Shown here: one piece after another, positions 1-11,707 of the stretch
Position numbering within the stretch: the stretch's first letter is position 1
Layout: each line of letters opens with the position of its first letter
The notes under the pieces: model-generated
Seen by the model: only the letters and a program-made list of their open reading frames with translations
Databases searched by the model: none
Told to the model about the DNA's origin: nothing
Translations under genes and position numbers: made by a program
Origin: Tersicoccus solisilvae
GTDB lineage: Bacteria > Actinomycetota > Actinomycetes > Actinomycetales > Micrococcaceae
Direction: 5' to 3'
NCBI RefSeq assembly: GCF_014643255.1
Contig: NZ_BMJI01000012.1
Coordinates: 22,884-86,883, forward strand
DNA: 64,000 nt

Positions 1-1166
1 TGTTCGCCTCAGGTGGCGTCGGCAAGGTCTTCAAGACCACCTCCAACGCGCACACCCTGACCGGTGACGGCATGGGCATCGCGTTCCGCCGGGGCCTGCC
101 CCTGGAGGACATGGAGTTCATCCAGTTCCACCCGACCGGCCTCGCGGGCCTGGGCATCCTGCTCTCCGAGGCCGCCCGCGGCGAGGGCGCGATCCTGCGC
201 AACTCCGAGGGCGAGCGGTTCATGGAGCGGTACGCCCCGACCATCAAGGACCTCGCGCCGCGCGACATCGTCGCCCGGTCGATGGCCAACGAGGTGCGGG
301 AGGGCCGCGGCTGCGGACCGAACAAGGACTACGTGCTGCTGGACCTGACCCACCTGGAGCCGGCGCACATCGACGCGAAGCTGCCGGACATCACGGAGTT
401 CGCCCGCACCTACCTGGGCGTCGAGCCCTACACCGAGCCGGTGCCGGTGTTCCCGACCTGCCACTACGCGATGGGCGGCATCCCCACCAACATCAAGGGC
501 GAGGTCCTCGCGGACAACGACACCGTGGTGCCTGGCCTGTACGCGGCCGGCGAGGTGGCCTGCGTGTCCGTGCACGGCTCCAACCGGCTGGGCACCAACT
601 CCCTGCTGGACATCAACGTGTTCGGCAAGCGCTCGGGCATCAACGCCGCCGAGTACGCCAACCGCGCGGAGTTCGTGGCGCTGCCGGAGAACCCGGCCGC
701 GTACACGGAGGACCTGCTCGACGTCGTCCGCACCGGGGAGGGCTCCGAGCGGGTCGCGAAGATCCGGTCGGAGCTGCAGGAGACCATGGACGCGAACATG
801 CAGGTGTTCCGCACCGAGACGTCCATCCGGCAGGCCCTGGACGACATCGTGTCCCTGCGGGAGCGGTACCGGGCCATCTCCGTGCAGGACAAGGGCAAGC
901 GGTTCAACCTGGACCTGCTCGAGGCCGTCGAGCTGGGCTTCCTGCTGGACATGGCCGAGGTCATGACCGTCTCCGCCCTGCACCGCAAGGAGTCCCGCGG
1001 CGGGCACTACCGCGAGGACTACCCCGATCGTGACGACGCGAACTGGATGAAGCACACCATGGTGTACCGGGACCCCGACTCCGAGATGGAGGGCGTCCAG
1101 GGGATCCGGTTCGACACCAAGCCGGTGATCTTCACCCGTTACGAACCGATGGAGCGCAAGTACTGA
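1..1166 (+). CDS. sdhA: Succinate dehydrogenase flavoprotein subunit, 5'-truncated
   Basis: Catalytic FAD subunit of complex II, which oxidises succinate to fumarate and passes electrons to SdhB on the inner face of the membrane. The reading frame enters from the left edge (first whole codon at base 3), so the N-terminal FAD-binding part is missing and about 388 residues remain. Visible family motifs are [14 protein letters not shown] followed by KGEVL, the [13 protein letters not shown] active-site/FAD segment, and the C-terminal [12 protein letters not shown] capping region. The stop overlaps the start of sdhB by one base (TGATG), so the two are translationally coupled. The membrane-anchor genes sdhC and sdhD are presumably upstream, outside the window. 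Confidence 0.97.
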   Translation, partial: FASGGVGKVFKTTSNAHTLTGDGMGIAFRRGLPLEDMEFIQFHPTGLAGLGILLSEAARGEGAILRNSEGERFMERYAPTIKDLAPRDIVARSMANEVREGRGCGPNKDYVLLDLTHLEPAHIDAKLPDITEFARTYLGVEPYTEPVPVFPTCHYAMGGIPTNIKGEVLADNDTVVPGLYAAGEVACVSVHGSNRLGTNSLLDINVFGKRSGINAAEYANRAEFVALPENPAAYTEDLLDVVRTGEGSERVAKIRSELQETMDANMQVFRTETSIRQALDDIVSLRERYRAISVQDKGKRFNLDLLEAVELGFLLDMAEVMTVSALHRKESRGGHYREDYPDRDDANWMKHTMVYRDPDSEMEGVQGIRFDTKPVIFTRYEPMERKY

Positions 1167-1948
1167 TGAGCACCCAGACAGCCGAACCGGCATCCAAGGT
1201 CGAGCTCCCCGCGTCCGCGGGCGGGGGCGGCGAGATCCCCACGTTCGACGTGACCCTGCGGGTCCGCCGGTACAACCCGGAGGTCTCGGACGAGCCGCAC
1301 TGGGACGAGTTCTCGCTCACCATGTACGGCACGGACCGCGTCCTCGACGCGCTGCACAAGGCGAAGTGGGAGCACGACGGGTCGCTCTCGTTCCGCCGCT
1401 CGTGCGCGCACGGCGTGTGCGGCTCGGACGCGATGCGGATCAACGGCCGCAACCGCCTGGCCTGCAAGACGCTGCTCAAGGACCTGGACACGTCCAAGCC
1501 CATCCTGGTGGAGCCGATCAAGGGCCTGCCGGTGGAGAAGGACCTGATCGTCGACATGGAGCCGTTCTTCCAGTCCTACCGGGAGATCATGCCGTTCCTC
1601 GTCAACCGCGGGCACGAGCCGACGAAGGAGCGCCTGCAGTCCGCCGAGGAGCGCGAGCGGTTCGACGACACCACCAAGTGCATCCTGTGCGCGGCATGCA
1701 CGTCGTCCTGCCCGGTGTTCTGGACCGACGGCCAGTACTTCGGCCCGGCCGCCATCGTCAACGCGCATCGGTTCATCTTCGATTCGCGCGACGACGCCGG
1801 CGACATGCGCCTGCAGATCCTCAACGACAAGGAGGGCGTGTGGCGCTGCCGCACGACCTTCAACTGCACCGAGGCGTGCCCGCGCGGCATCCAGGTGACC
1901 AAGGCCATCGCCGAGGTCAAGCAGGCGGTGCTCGCCCGCGCGATCTGA
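1166..1948 (+). CDS. sdhB: Succinate dehydrogenase iron-sulfur subunit
   Basis: 260-residue electron-transfer subunit of complex II. It carries three Fe-S clusters between the SdhA flavin and the quinone site. The [2Fe-2S] ligands are C80, C85, D88 and C100; the Asp in place of a fourth Cys is normal for many SdhB proteins. The two ferredoxin-like sets are C172/C175/C178 with C182, and C228/C234/C238, for the [4Fe-4S] and [3Fe-4S] clusters. The N-terminus has a 20-30 residue Ala/Gly/Ser-rich extension. It follows sdhA by a one-base overlap and is followed by a strong inverted repeat, so it appears to be the last gene of the sdh operon. Confidence 0.97.
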   Translation: MSTQTAEPASKVELPASAGGGGEIPTFDVTLRVRRYNPEVSDEPHWDEFSLTMYGTDRVLDALHKAKWEHDGSLSFRRSCAHGVCGSDAMRINGRNRLACKTLLKDLDTSKPILVEPIKGLPVEKDLIVDMEPFFQSYREIMPFLVNRGHEPTKERLQSAEERERFDDTTKCILCAACTSSCPVFWTDGQYFGPAAIVNAHRFIFDSRDDAGDMRLQILNDKEGVWRCRTTFNCTEACPRGIQVTKAIAEVKQAVLARAI

Positions 1949-1966
1949 CCGGACGCGGACGCCACG

Positions 1967-2016
1967 ACACACGACGAGGGCCCGGGCGAGGAACCGCCCG
2001 GGCCTTCGTCGTGTGT
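1967..2016. terminator. Bidirectional terminator-like hairpin
   Basis: Long GC-rich inverted repeat: ACACACGACGAGGG with CCCGGGCG on the left, loop AGGAAC, and CGCCCGGG with CCTTCGTCGTGTGT on the right. It lies 18 bases after the sdhB stop and 11 bases before the end of the convergent 2H phosphoesterase gene, so it can serve both. There is no long T-run, as is usual in high-GC actinobacteria. Confidence 0.8.
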
Positions 2017-2027
2017 CCTGGTGCTCC

Positions 2028-2546
2028 TCAGCCGCCGAGCGGGACCTCCCCCACCTGCTCCCACTCCTGCTCGCCCGCGCGGAACACGCCGAGCGCGCGC
2101 GCCGGGAAGGTGGCGGCGAAACCGGCGAAGCGGATCAGCGCCTCGTCCAGGGCCTGCCGGTCGACGCCCTGGGCGAGGGTGACGTGCGGGTGGTACGGGA
2201 ACCGGGCGCCGCTGCCGATGCCGGCCGCGAGGATGCCCTCGTGCAGGTCGACGCACTCCCGCGCCCCGGTGGCCAGGCGCAGGAAGGCGACCGGCGAGTG
2301 TGGCAGGAAGCTGCCGGTGCCGCGCAGCACCACGGTGAACGGAGCGGTGCGGGCCGCGACCGCGGCCACCGCCGTGACGGCGGCGTCGACGTCGTCCGTG
2401 ATCCCGTGGGTCAGGATGGTCACATGGGGCGGGACGAGCGCCTCGGCGGCCTCCCCGAAGGAGGCGCGCCACCCGTGCAGCTGCGCCGCGAGCGGCCCCG
2501 GGACGGCGATCACCACCCCGAGGGCACCCTCCGTCAGCGCCTCCAC
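2028..2546 (-). CDS. 2'-5' RNA ligase family (2H phosphoesterase) protein
   Basis: 172-residue protein of the two-histidine (2H) phosphoesterase superfamily, LigT/ThpR-like. The two H-x-T signatures that form the active site are HVT at 41-43 and HVT at 121-123, at the spacing expected for the duplicated fold. Family members hydrolyse or ligate 2',5' or cyclic phosphodiester bonds in RNA; the physiological substrate here is unknown. The start is GTG, two bases after the trpS stop, so it is probably co-transcribed with trpS. The strict partner relationship with trpS is positional only. Confidence 0.85.
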   Translation of the reverse strand: MEALTEGALGVVIAVPGPLAAQLHGWRASFGEAAEALVPPHVTILTHGITDDVDAAVTAVAAVAARTAPFTVVLRGTGSFLPHSPVAFLRLATGARECVDLHEGILAAGIGSGARFPYHPHVTLAQGVDRQALDEALIRFAGFAATFPARALGVFRAGEQEWEQVGEVPLGG

Positions 2547-2548
2547 GG

Positions 2549-4579
<2,031 letters not shown>

Positions 4580-4616
4580 CTACCGCCGGGCTCCCCCGCG
4601 CCCCCCGGCCCCCCTG

Positions 4617-4687
4617 GCCAGCTCGTCAATAGATGTTCGATCCGGCCCTTCGCAACCGCTTGCGTCGACATCTATTGACGAGCTGGC
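4617..4687. repeat. Dispersed palindromic element, copy 1
   Basis: Perfect 20-base inverted repeat: GCCAGCTCGTCAATAGATGT at 4617-4636 and its reverse complement at 4668-4687, separated by 31 bases. The spacer holds a small inner hairpin (CGCAA at 4651-4655 with TTGCG at 4660-4664). The same outer arms recur at 18381-18450 with an unrelated spacer. This copy begins 18 bases after the stop of the leftward gene that ends at 4706. Confidence 0.9.
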
Positions 4688-4705
4688 GGAAGGTGAGGGC
4701 GCGGG

Positions 4706-5335
4706 TCAGTCGACGACGGTGCCGCTGAGGGGACCGTCGTCGGTGCCGTCGCGGCGAGGACGGTCGTCGACACCGAGCATGCCGAGCGCGTTGTGGGCCG
4801 TGATCTGGATGGTCTCCAGCGCCCGCGCCACCTGGTCCGGGTCGGTGCCCAGATGCTGCTCGATCACCCGGCCCTGCACCGCCACGATCCGCAGGCTGTG
4901 CGCCAGCTTCTCGTCCCGGACGGGGTCGGCGGCCGCGGCGGAGACCACCCGCGTGCCGGCGGTGGCACCCGAGGGGGGCAGCCCGGCGGCGGAGCGCAGC
5001 GTGTCGTTGGCGCTGGCGAGCTGGGTGGCGCCGAAGCGGGCGGCGCGGCGCACGGCGAGGAAGACGACGAGGGCCAGCACCAGCCACCCCGCGGCGACGA
5101 TCGCGACCAGCCAGCCGACGACGTCGTTCTGATTGGCGGCGAACACGACGGCGACGAGGAACACCACCATGACGACGGCGAGCATCAGCCCGCCCCCTCC
5201 CAGCGGCGACCGGCGAGCGCCGGTGACGGCGCCGTCGTAGGCGCGGCCCGCGAACCCGGTGCCGGAGAGCAGGCCCCCGGCGGGCGCACCGGTGCGGGAG
5301 TCGGATCGGGGATCGGGACGCGTCGAGCCAGCCAT
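4706..5335 (-). CDS. Hypothetical two-helix membrane protein
   Basis: 209-residue protein of unrecognised function. The N-terminal ~45 residues are polar and Gly/Pro-rich. Two adjacent hydrophobic helices follow (about residues 50-68 and 75-95), then a cytoplasmic-looking C-terminal domain of about 110 residues, partly helical, ending in an acidic, Asp/Gly-rich tail. The frame is open upstream, but the ATG at 5335 has a GGGAGA ribosome-binding site and gives a sensible N-terminus. It is followed closely by palindromic element copy 1. It stands downstream of the ABC exporter genes, with about 60 bases between. Confidence 0.7.
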   Translation of the reverse strand: MAGSTRPDPRSDSRTGAPAGGLLSGTGFAGRAYDGAVTGARRSPLGGGGLMLAVVMVVFLVAVVFAANQNDVVGWLVAIVAAGWLVLALVVFLAVRRAARFGATQLASANDTLRSAAGLPPSGATAGTRVVSAAAADPVRDEKLAHSLRIVAVQGRVIEQHLGTDPDQVARALETIQITAHNALGMLGVDDRPRRDGTDDGPLSGTVVD

Positions 5336-5394
5336 GGCCCCATTCTCCCGTACCGCCGGGCCGGGGCGGCGGCGTTCCACCGGAGGCGAACGGG

Positions 5395-6228
5395 CTACTT
5401 GAGGAACAGCGCCCGCAGCCGGCTGGTGGTCAGTGCCAGCCCGATCACGATCATCACGACGTAGTACAGCAGGTGCAGGGCGGTCTCCCCGGTGAGGACG
5501 CCGACGCTGAGCTGGCGCATCAACTCCACCCCGTGCCACAGCGGCAGCGCCTGGACCACCCACCGGATCGGCTCCGGGTAGACGGAGAGGGGGTAGAACG
5601 TCGCGCTGAACAGGAACATCGGCATCATCACGAACGTGACGATGTCCATCTGCTGGAAGGTCTTCATGTAGCTGGTGACGGCCATGCCGAAGCTGGCGAA
5701 CCCGAAGGCGACCAGCACGGCGGCGGGGATCAGCAGCAACGTCCAGGCGGACTGCGCGAGGCCGAACACGACCATCACCCCGGTGAAGCCCACCGCGTAC
5801 AGGGCGCCGCGCACCAGGGCCATGACGATCTCGCCCACGGCCACGTCCAGCGGCCCGAGAGAGGTCGACAGCATGCCCTGGTACAGCTTGCCGAACGTCA
5901 TCTTGAAGAAGACGTTCCAGGTGGAGTCGTAGACGGCGCCGTTCATCGCGGAGACCGCCAGCAGCGCCGGCGCGATGTACGCGGCGTAGCTCACGGTGGT
6001 CCCGCCGGGGCCCTCGACCTGACCGACGAGCGTGCCGAGCCCCACCCCGAGGGAGAGCAGGTAGAAGACCGGCTCGAAGAACCCGGAGACGAGGATGATC
6101 CAGTTCTGGCTGCGGATCACCCGGAACCCGCGCCCGATGACGGCGCTCGCATTGCGGGAGTAGAGCACCGCGAGCGGCCGGCGCGACGGGGTCAGGCGCG
6201 GCGTCGTGACGCCGCCGGGGGCGGTCAT
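5395..6228 (-). CDS. ABC-2 type transporter permease (second subunit)
   Basis: 277-residue integral membrane protein of the ABC-2 exporter family (DrrB/NodJ-like). After a short N-terminal arm it has about six hydrophobic segments with the conserved region around FLFSATFYPLSVYPEP near the C-terminal third, typical of ABC2_membrane domains. It is translationally coupled to the preceding permease (ATGA overlap), which is itself coupled to the ATPase. The two permeases are similar in size and share the FLFS[AG]TFYPL motif, so they probably form a heterodimeric channel. The substrate cannot be read from sequence; relatives export lipids or drug-like compounds. Confidence 0.9.
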   Translation of the reverse strand: MTAPGGVTTPRLTPSRRPLAVLYSRNASAVIGRGFRVIRSQNWIILVSGFFEPVFYLLSLGVGLGTLVGQVEGPGGTTVSYAAYIAPALLAVSAMNGAVYDSTWNVFFKMTFGKLYQGMLSTSLGPLDVAVGEIVMALVRGALYAVGFTGVMVVFGLAQSAWTLLLIPAAVLVAFGFASFGMAVTSYMKTFQQMDIVTFVMMPMFLFSATFYPLSVYPEPIRWVVQALPLWHGVELMRQLSVGVLTGETALHLLYYVVMIVIGLALTTSRLRALFLK

Positions 6229-7075
6229 CGACCCAGCCTGCGGGTGAAGAACCGGCGGGCCAGCGTCATCCCCGTCACGGCGAGCGCGACCAGGACCACC
6301 AGATGGACGACCATTAGCCACGGCGGCACCGCCAGCCCGAACGACACGACCCGGGCCAGCTGCGTCGTGTGCCACAGCGGGGAGATCCAGCCGATCCACT
6401 GCAGCCCGGCCGGCATCGTCTCGAGCGGGTAGAAGGTGCCCGAGAACAGGAACAGCGGGGTGATCACGAACCGCTGGATCATGGAGAACTGGAAGCCCTC
6501 GCCCTCGAGCGTCGCCGAGTACGCCATCACCGGCGCCCCGAAGGCGAGCGCCCCGAGGACCGCGATCGGCACGATCAACCAGCCGGTGCCGAGCGACGGG
6601 ACGGCGCCGAACAGGTGGAGGATGCCGACGTAGGCCACGGTCTGCACGGTGAGACGGACCCCCACGGCCATCAGGTGGCCGGCCGCGATCTGACCCGGGG
6701 TGAGCGGGGAGGCGTTGGGGCCGTAGTAGACCCGGCGCCATTTGAAGCCGTCCATCACGGGGAACATCATCTCCAGGCCCACGGTCATCAGCGCGGCCGA
6801 GGTGACCAGGGCGGGCGCGACGAACTGCAGGTAGCTCACCCCGTTCGCGGCGACACCGTTGCGGTCCACGAGCACGGCCAGGCCGACGCCGAGGGCGTAG
6901 AGGTAGAGCAGCGGGGAGCCGATGCTCTCCAGCGCGATGGTGCCGGCGTAGGCGCGCATGCTGCGCAATGCGTGCTCGGCGTAGTAGAGGGCGCCCCACC
7001 GGCGGGCCTTCGCGGCGGACACGGCGGGGCCGTGGGCGCGCCCGGAGTAGGTCAGGGCGGTGGGGGTGCTCCCGC

Positions 7076-7079
<4 letters not shown>
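6225..7079 (-). CDS. ABC-2 type transporter permease (first subunit)
   Basis: 284-residue membrane subunit of the same exporter, with about six membrane-spanning segments and the FLFSGTFYPLETMP motif shared with its partner. The start is a GTG at 7079 that overlaps the ATPase stop by four bases (GTGA). The long upstream extension of the frame is a shadow of the ATPase gene. The order ATPase-permease-permease with overlaps at both junctions indicates one transcript and balanced synthesis. Confidence 0.9.
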
Positions 7080-8074
<995 letters not shown>

Positions 8075-8143
8075 TCGTGACAGTGTAGGAAATCACACCG
8101 ACAGATCACAGCATTGACGCGACGTACTCGAGGAGCACCGACG

Positions 8144-9568
8144 ATGACCGCACCCGGCACCCTTCCGCCCCGGCCCGGGCCCGCCGATCATCTCCCGGCC
8201 GCCACCGACCCCGAGGTCCTGCGCCGGCTGACCGAGGCCCTCGGGGACAAGGTCCGCACCGACCCGGCCTCCCTGGCGGCGGCGCGGACCGACGAATCGG
8301 GGCACGCGACCGACGCCGCCCCCCTGGCGGTGGTCGAGGCACAGGAGATCGAGGACGTCCAGGCCGTGTGCCGGATCTGCACCGCGACCGGCACCCCGAT
8401 CGTCACCCGCGGCGCGGGTACCGGGCTGGCCGGGGGCGCCATCGGCGGGGCGGGCGAGGTGGTGCTCTCGACGGCGCGGATGGACCGGATCCTGGAGATC
8501 TCCCCGCAGAACCGGCTGGCCGTCGTCCAGCCCGGCATCCTCAACGGCACCCTGAACGCGGCCCTCGCCGAGCAGGGGCTGTGGTGGCCGCCGGACCCCG
8601 CGAGCAAGGACATCTCGTCCGTCGGCGGCAACATCGCGACCAACGCCGGCGGGCTGCTGTGCGCCAAGTACGGGGTCACCCGGGAGTCCGTGCTGGCGCT
8701 GAAGGTGGTGCTGGCCGACGGCACGCTGATCAGCGTCGGGCACCGCACCGTCAAGGGCGTCACCGGGCTCGACCTCTGCGCCCTGATGATCGGCTCGGAG
8801 GGCGTGCTCGGCGTGATCGTCGAGTGCACGCTCAAGCTGCGCCCGGCCGTCACCGGCCCGGTGCCCACCATCGCCGCGTTCTTCGAGGACGTCGAGGCGG
8901 CCGCCGCGGCCTGCTCGGCCGTCACCGCCGCCCACCTGGAGCCGGCGGTGATGGAACTGCTCGACGAGCAGATCCTCGCCGCCGTCAGCGCGCACACGGG
9001 CGTCGACCTGATCGACCGGGGCCGGTCCTACGTGCTGATCCAGACGGACGGCCCGGGGGCGGAGGCGACGGCGCAGGCGATCCGCGCGGTGCTGGAGGCG
9101 AACGGGGGCCGGGTCGAGTTCGCCCGGGACCCGGCCGAGGCGGCCCGGCTGGTGCAGGTGCGGCGCGAGGTGCATCCGGCGATGACCCGGCTGGGGACCG
9201 CCCTGATCGAGGACGTCGCCGTGCCCCGGGATCGGCTCGCCGCCATGTACGCGCGGATCGCCGACATCGCCGACCGGTACGACGTGGCCATCCCGACCAA
9301 CGCCCACGCCGGTGACGGCAATCTGCACCCGACGTTCGTGTTCGCGGGCACGGAGGTCCCCCCGCGGGTGTGGGACGCGGCCGACGAGCTGTTCCAGTAC
9401 GCCATCGAGCTCGGCGGCACCCTGACCGGCGAGCACGGGGTGGGCGTGCTCAAGAGGCGCTGGCTCGGGGACGAACTCGGTACCGACCAGCTGGCCCTGC
9501 AGCGCCGGATCAAGGCGGCGTTCGACCCGGACGGCCTGCTCAATCCCGGCAAGGTCTTCGCGCCGTAG
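8144..9568 (+). CDS. FAD-linked oxidase, glycolate oxidase GlcD / D-lactate dehydrogenase type
   Basis: 474-residue FAD enzyme of the vanillyl-alcohol oxidase superfamily that oxidises a 2-hydroxyacid such as glycolate or D-lactate. The N-terminal FAD_binding_4 domain carries RGAGTGLAGGA and, further on, SVGGNIATNAGG. The C-terminal FAD-oxidase domain has NAHAGDGNLHP and the GEHGVG signature near the end. The ATG at 8144 is chosen because GAGGAG lies eight bases upstream; the frame extends ten codons further to a TTG without support. There are no GlcE/GlcF partners nearby, so it is more likely a single-subunit oxidase or quinone-linked dehydrogenase. The exact substrate is undecided. Confidence 0.9.
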   Translation: MTAPGTLPPRPGPADHLPAATDPEVLRRLTEALGDKVRTDPASLAAARTDESGHATDAAPLAVVEAQEIEDVQAVCRICTATGTPIVTRGAGTGLAGGAIGGAGEVVLSTARMDRILEISPQNRLAVVQPGILNGTLNAALAEQGLWWPPDPASKDISSVGGNIATNAGGLLCAKYGVTRESVLALKVVLADGTLISVGHRTVKGVTGLDLCALMIGSEGVLGVIVECTLKLRPAVTGPVPTIAAFFEDVEAAAAACSAVTAAHLEPAVMELLDEQILAAVSAHTGVDLIDRGRSYVLIQTDGPGAEATAQAIRAVLEANGGRVEFARDPAEAARLVQVRREVHPAMTRLGTALIEDVAVPRDRLAAMYARIADIADRYDVAIPTNAHAGDGNLHPTFVFAGTEVPPRVWDAADELFQYAIELGGTLTGEHGVGVLKRRWLGDELGTDQLALQRRIKAAFDPDGLLNPGKVFAP

Positions 9569-9590
9569 CCGCCGGGCGCCGGCGAACCAG

Positions 9591-9630
9591 CGCTGAGCCG
9601 GGCCGGGGCCCGGGTCGAGGCGCCTCAGCG
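9591..9630. terminator. Terminator-like hairpin between convergent genes
   Basis: Nested inverted repeat between the oxidase (ends 9568) and glyA1 (ends 9639). The outer arms are CGCTGAG and CTCAGCG; an inner CCGGGCC pairs with GGCCCGG. It could terminate transcription from both sides. Confidence 0.6.
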
Positions 9631-9638
9631 GGAGGCGC

Positions 9639-10925
9639 TCACCACTCCTCGAGGCCCTCGTACAGCGGGAAGTCGCCGGCGAGCTTCTCCACGCGAACGC
9701 GCAGCGCGTCGATGTCGGCGCCGGGCTTGAGGGTCTCCGCGATGACGTCGGCCACCTCGGTGAACTCGGCGTCGCCGAAGCCGCGGGTGGCCAGGGCCGG
9801 GGTGCCGATCCGCAGGCCCGAGGTGACCATCGGCGGGCGCGGGTCGAACGGGATGGCGTTGCGGTTGACGGTGATGCCCGCGCGGTGCAGCAGGTCCTCG
9901 GCCTGCTTGCCGTCCAGCGCCGAGTCCTTCAGGGAGACGAGCACGAGGTGCACGTCGGTGCCGCCGGTCAGCACCGACACGCCGTGCTCGGTGACGTCGG
10001 CGGCGGAGAGCCGCTCGGCGAGGATCCGGGCACCGTCCAGGGTGCGGCGCTGCCGCTGCGCGAACTCCTCCCCCGCGGCGATCTTGAACGCGACGGCCTT
10101 GGCGGCGATGGCGTGCATCAGTGGGCCGCCCTGCTGGCCGGGGAACACCGCCGAGTCGATCTTCTTCGCGTACTCGGCCTTGGAGAGCACGAGCCCGGAG
10201 CGGGGACCGCCGAGGGTCTTGTGCACGGTGGAGGTGACGACGTCGGAGTGCGGCACGGGGTTCGGGTGCAGGCCCGCGGCCACCAGGCCGGCGAAGTGCG
10301 CCATGTCCGTCCACAGCAGCGCGCCCACCTCGTCGGCGATCGACCGGAAGGCGGCGAAGTCGAGCTGCCGCGGGTAGGCGGACCAGCCGGCGATGATCAC
10401 CTGCGGCCGCTCCGCGAGGGCCTGCTCCCGCACGTGGTCCATGTCGATGCGGTAGGTGTCCGGGTCCACGCCGTAGGCGGCGACCTCGTAGAGCTTGCCG
10501 GAGAAGTTCAGCTTCATGCCGTGCGTCAGGTGCCCGCCGTGCGCGAGGGTGAGCCCGAGCAGCTTGTCGCCGGGCTGGATCATGGCGGCGAGCGCGGCCG
10601 CGTTGGCCTGGGCCCCGGCGTGGGGCTGCACGTTGGCGTGCTCGGCCCCGAACAGCGCCTTGACCCGGTCCCGCGCGAGGTTCTCGGCGACGTCGACGTA
10701 CTCGCAGCCGCCGTAGTAGCGCCGCCCGGGGTAGCCCTCGGCGTACTTGTTGGTCAGCACGGAGCCCTGCGCCTGCAGCACGGCCCGTGGCACGAAGTTC
10801 TCGGAGGCGATCATCTCGAGGGTGCCCCGCTGGCGGCCGAGCTCGTCCGCGAGCACCGCGGCGATCTCGGGGTCGACCTCGGTCAGCGGCTGGGTGTTCA
10901 GGGCGGCGGTGGCGGAATGGCTCAA
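9639..10925 (-). CDS. glyA: Serine hydroxymethyltransferase, riboswitch-controlled copy
   Basis: 428-residue PLP enzyme that interconverts serine and glycine and loads or unloads the one-carbon unit on tetrahydrofolate. The PLP lysine is K236 in [11 protein letters not shown]; other family blocks are [10 protein letters not shown] (35-44) and [16 protein letters not shown]. The frame is open far upstream, but the best start is TTG at 10925, preceded by AGGAGA at normal spacing and giving an N-terminus of normal length. A ZTP riboswitch lies about 55 bases upstream, so this is the biosynthetic, folate-responsive copy. A second paralogue (60883-62223) sits in the sarcosine operon. Confidence 0.95.
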   Translation of the reverse strand: MSHSATAALNTQPLTEVDPEIAAVLADELGRQRGTLEMIASENFVPRAVLQAQGSVLTNKYAEGYPGRRYYGGCEYVDVAENLARDRVKALFGAEHANVQPHAGAQANAAALAAMIQPGDKLLGLTLAHGGHLTHGMKLNFSGKLYEVAAYGVDPDTYRIDMDHVREQALAERPQVIIAGWSAYPRQLDFAAFRSIADEVGALLWTDMAHFAGLVAAGLHPNPVPHSDVVTSTVHKTLGGPRSGLVLSKAEYAKKIDSAVFPGQQGGPLMHAIAAKAVAFKIAAGEEFAQRQRRTLDGARILAERLSAADVTEHGVSVLTGGTDVHLVLVSLKDSALDGKQAEDLLHRAGITVNRNAIPFDPRPPMVTSGLRIGTPALATRGFGDAEFTEVADVIAETLKPGADIDALRVRVEKLAGDFPLYEGLEEW

Positions 10926-10979
10926 CGTGATCTCTCCTGCGGGGGCGGTCGTGGCGGTCGGGCACGCGGTCGTCGTGGA

Positions 10980-11065
10980 CTCCACCCAGGCGTGCGGCCG
11001 GTCCCTCACCGGGCGCGCTCCCCGGTGGTCCTCCACCTCACGCCAGTCACGCGTCCCGTCGTGGC
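10980..11065 (-). promoter_or_regulatory. ZTP (pfl motif) riboswitch upstream of glyA
   Basis: On the minus strand the leader contains, in order, the three highly conserved blocks of the ZTP/ZMP riboswitch: GCGTGACTGGCG, then GACCACCGGGGAGCGC, then ACGCCTGGGTGG. The first two are separated by a short hairpin (GTGGAGGACCAC) and the second and third by a variable GC-rich stem, as in the family. ZTP signals 10-formyl-THF shortage, and glyA is a classical target gene. There is no U-run after the aptamer, so control at translation initiation is more likely than termination. Coordinates are approximate at both ends. Confidence 0.9.
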
Positions 11066-11120
11066 TCACGGTACACCGAAGGCGCCGGACGCCGAGGGGC
11101 CGGCTGGTTAGGATCGGGCC

Positions 11121-11639
11121 ATGGCGACCATCCTCCAGCACGGTGACCACTCCCCGCGGATCGACCCGTCCGCCTTCGTGGCGACGAATGCGACCGTGAT
11201 CGGCGACGTGAGCGTCGGTGCCGGCTCCGGCGTCTTCTACGGCGCCGTCGTGCGCGGGGACACCGCCACGATCCGGCTGGGCGCCGGCAGCAACCTGCAG
11301 GACAACGTCGTCGTGCACGCCGATCCGGACTTCCCGGCGACCATCGGCGACGGGGTGAGCGTCGGCCACAACGCCGTCGTGCACGGCTGCACGGTCGAGG
11401 ACGACTGCCTGATCGGCATGAACGCGACCGTGCTCAACGGCGCCGTGATCGGGACGGGTTCCCTCGTGGCCGCCGGAGCCGTCGTCCTCGAGGGCACCGT
11501 CGTGCCCCCGGGCTCCCTCGTCGCCGGCGTCCCGGCGAAGGTGCGCCGGGAGTTGACCGACGACGAGCGGGCGGGGGTCCGGGAGAACGCCGCCCACTAT
11601 CGCGCCCTCTCCCGCCAGCACGCGGGTCGTTCCTCGTGA
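11121..11639 (+). CDS. Gamma carbonic anhydrase-like hexapeptide-repeat protein
   Basis: 172-residue left-handed beta-helix protein of the gamma-carbonic anhydrase/YrdA/PaaY family. Isoleucine/valine-rich hexapeptide repeats run from about residue 20 to 140. The putative metal-binding histidines are in VVVHAD and in GHNAVVHGC, at the family's H...H-x4-H spacing. The C-terminal [12 protein letters not shown] segment and a closing helix are also typical. Many members bind zinc, yet carbonic anhydrase activity is proven for only some. It is divergent from glyA. The ATG has only a weak Shine-Dalgarno (TAGGAT), which could instead be a -10 box for a leaderless message. Confidence 0.88.
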   Translation: MATILQHGDHSPRIDPSAFVATNATVIGDVSVGAGSGVFYGAVVRGDTATIRLGAGSNLQDNVVVHADPDFPATIGDGVSVGHNAVVHGCTVEDDCLIGMNATVLNGAVIGTGSLVAAGAVVLEGTVVPPGSLVAGVPAKVRRELTDDERAGVRENAAHYRALSRQHAGRSS

Positions 11640-11660
11640 CTGTGCGTTTGACACCGCTTG

Positions 11661-11680
11661 CATTAACTTCTTGACGACAA
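11661..11680. promoter_or_regulatory. Candidate operator/-35 region of the ROK regulator gene
   Basis: The block CATTAACTTCTTGACGACA upstream of the ROK gene matches the block CATTA...CTTGACGACA at 13019-13033 upstream of the sugar ABC operon. TTGACG could be a -35 hexamer. The shared sequence next to a regulator and its likely target suggests an autoregulatory site for the ROK protein. Confidence 0.45.
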
Positions 11681-11707
11681 CCGTCTCCGTGGGGCACGCT
11701 GTCCGGT

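Noticed and set aside
10926..11663. N-terminal extension of glyA1 by some 245 codons
   Set aside because: It runs through the riboswitch and antisense to the gamma carbonic anhydrase gene; SHMT begins at the TTG near 10925.
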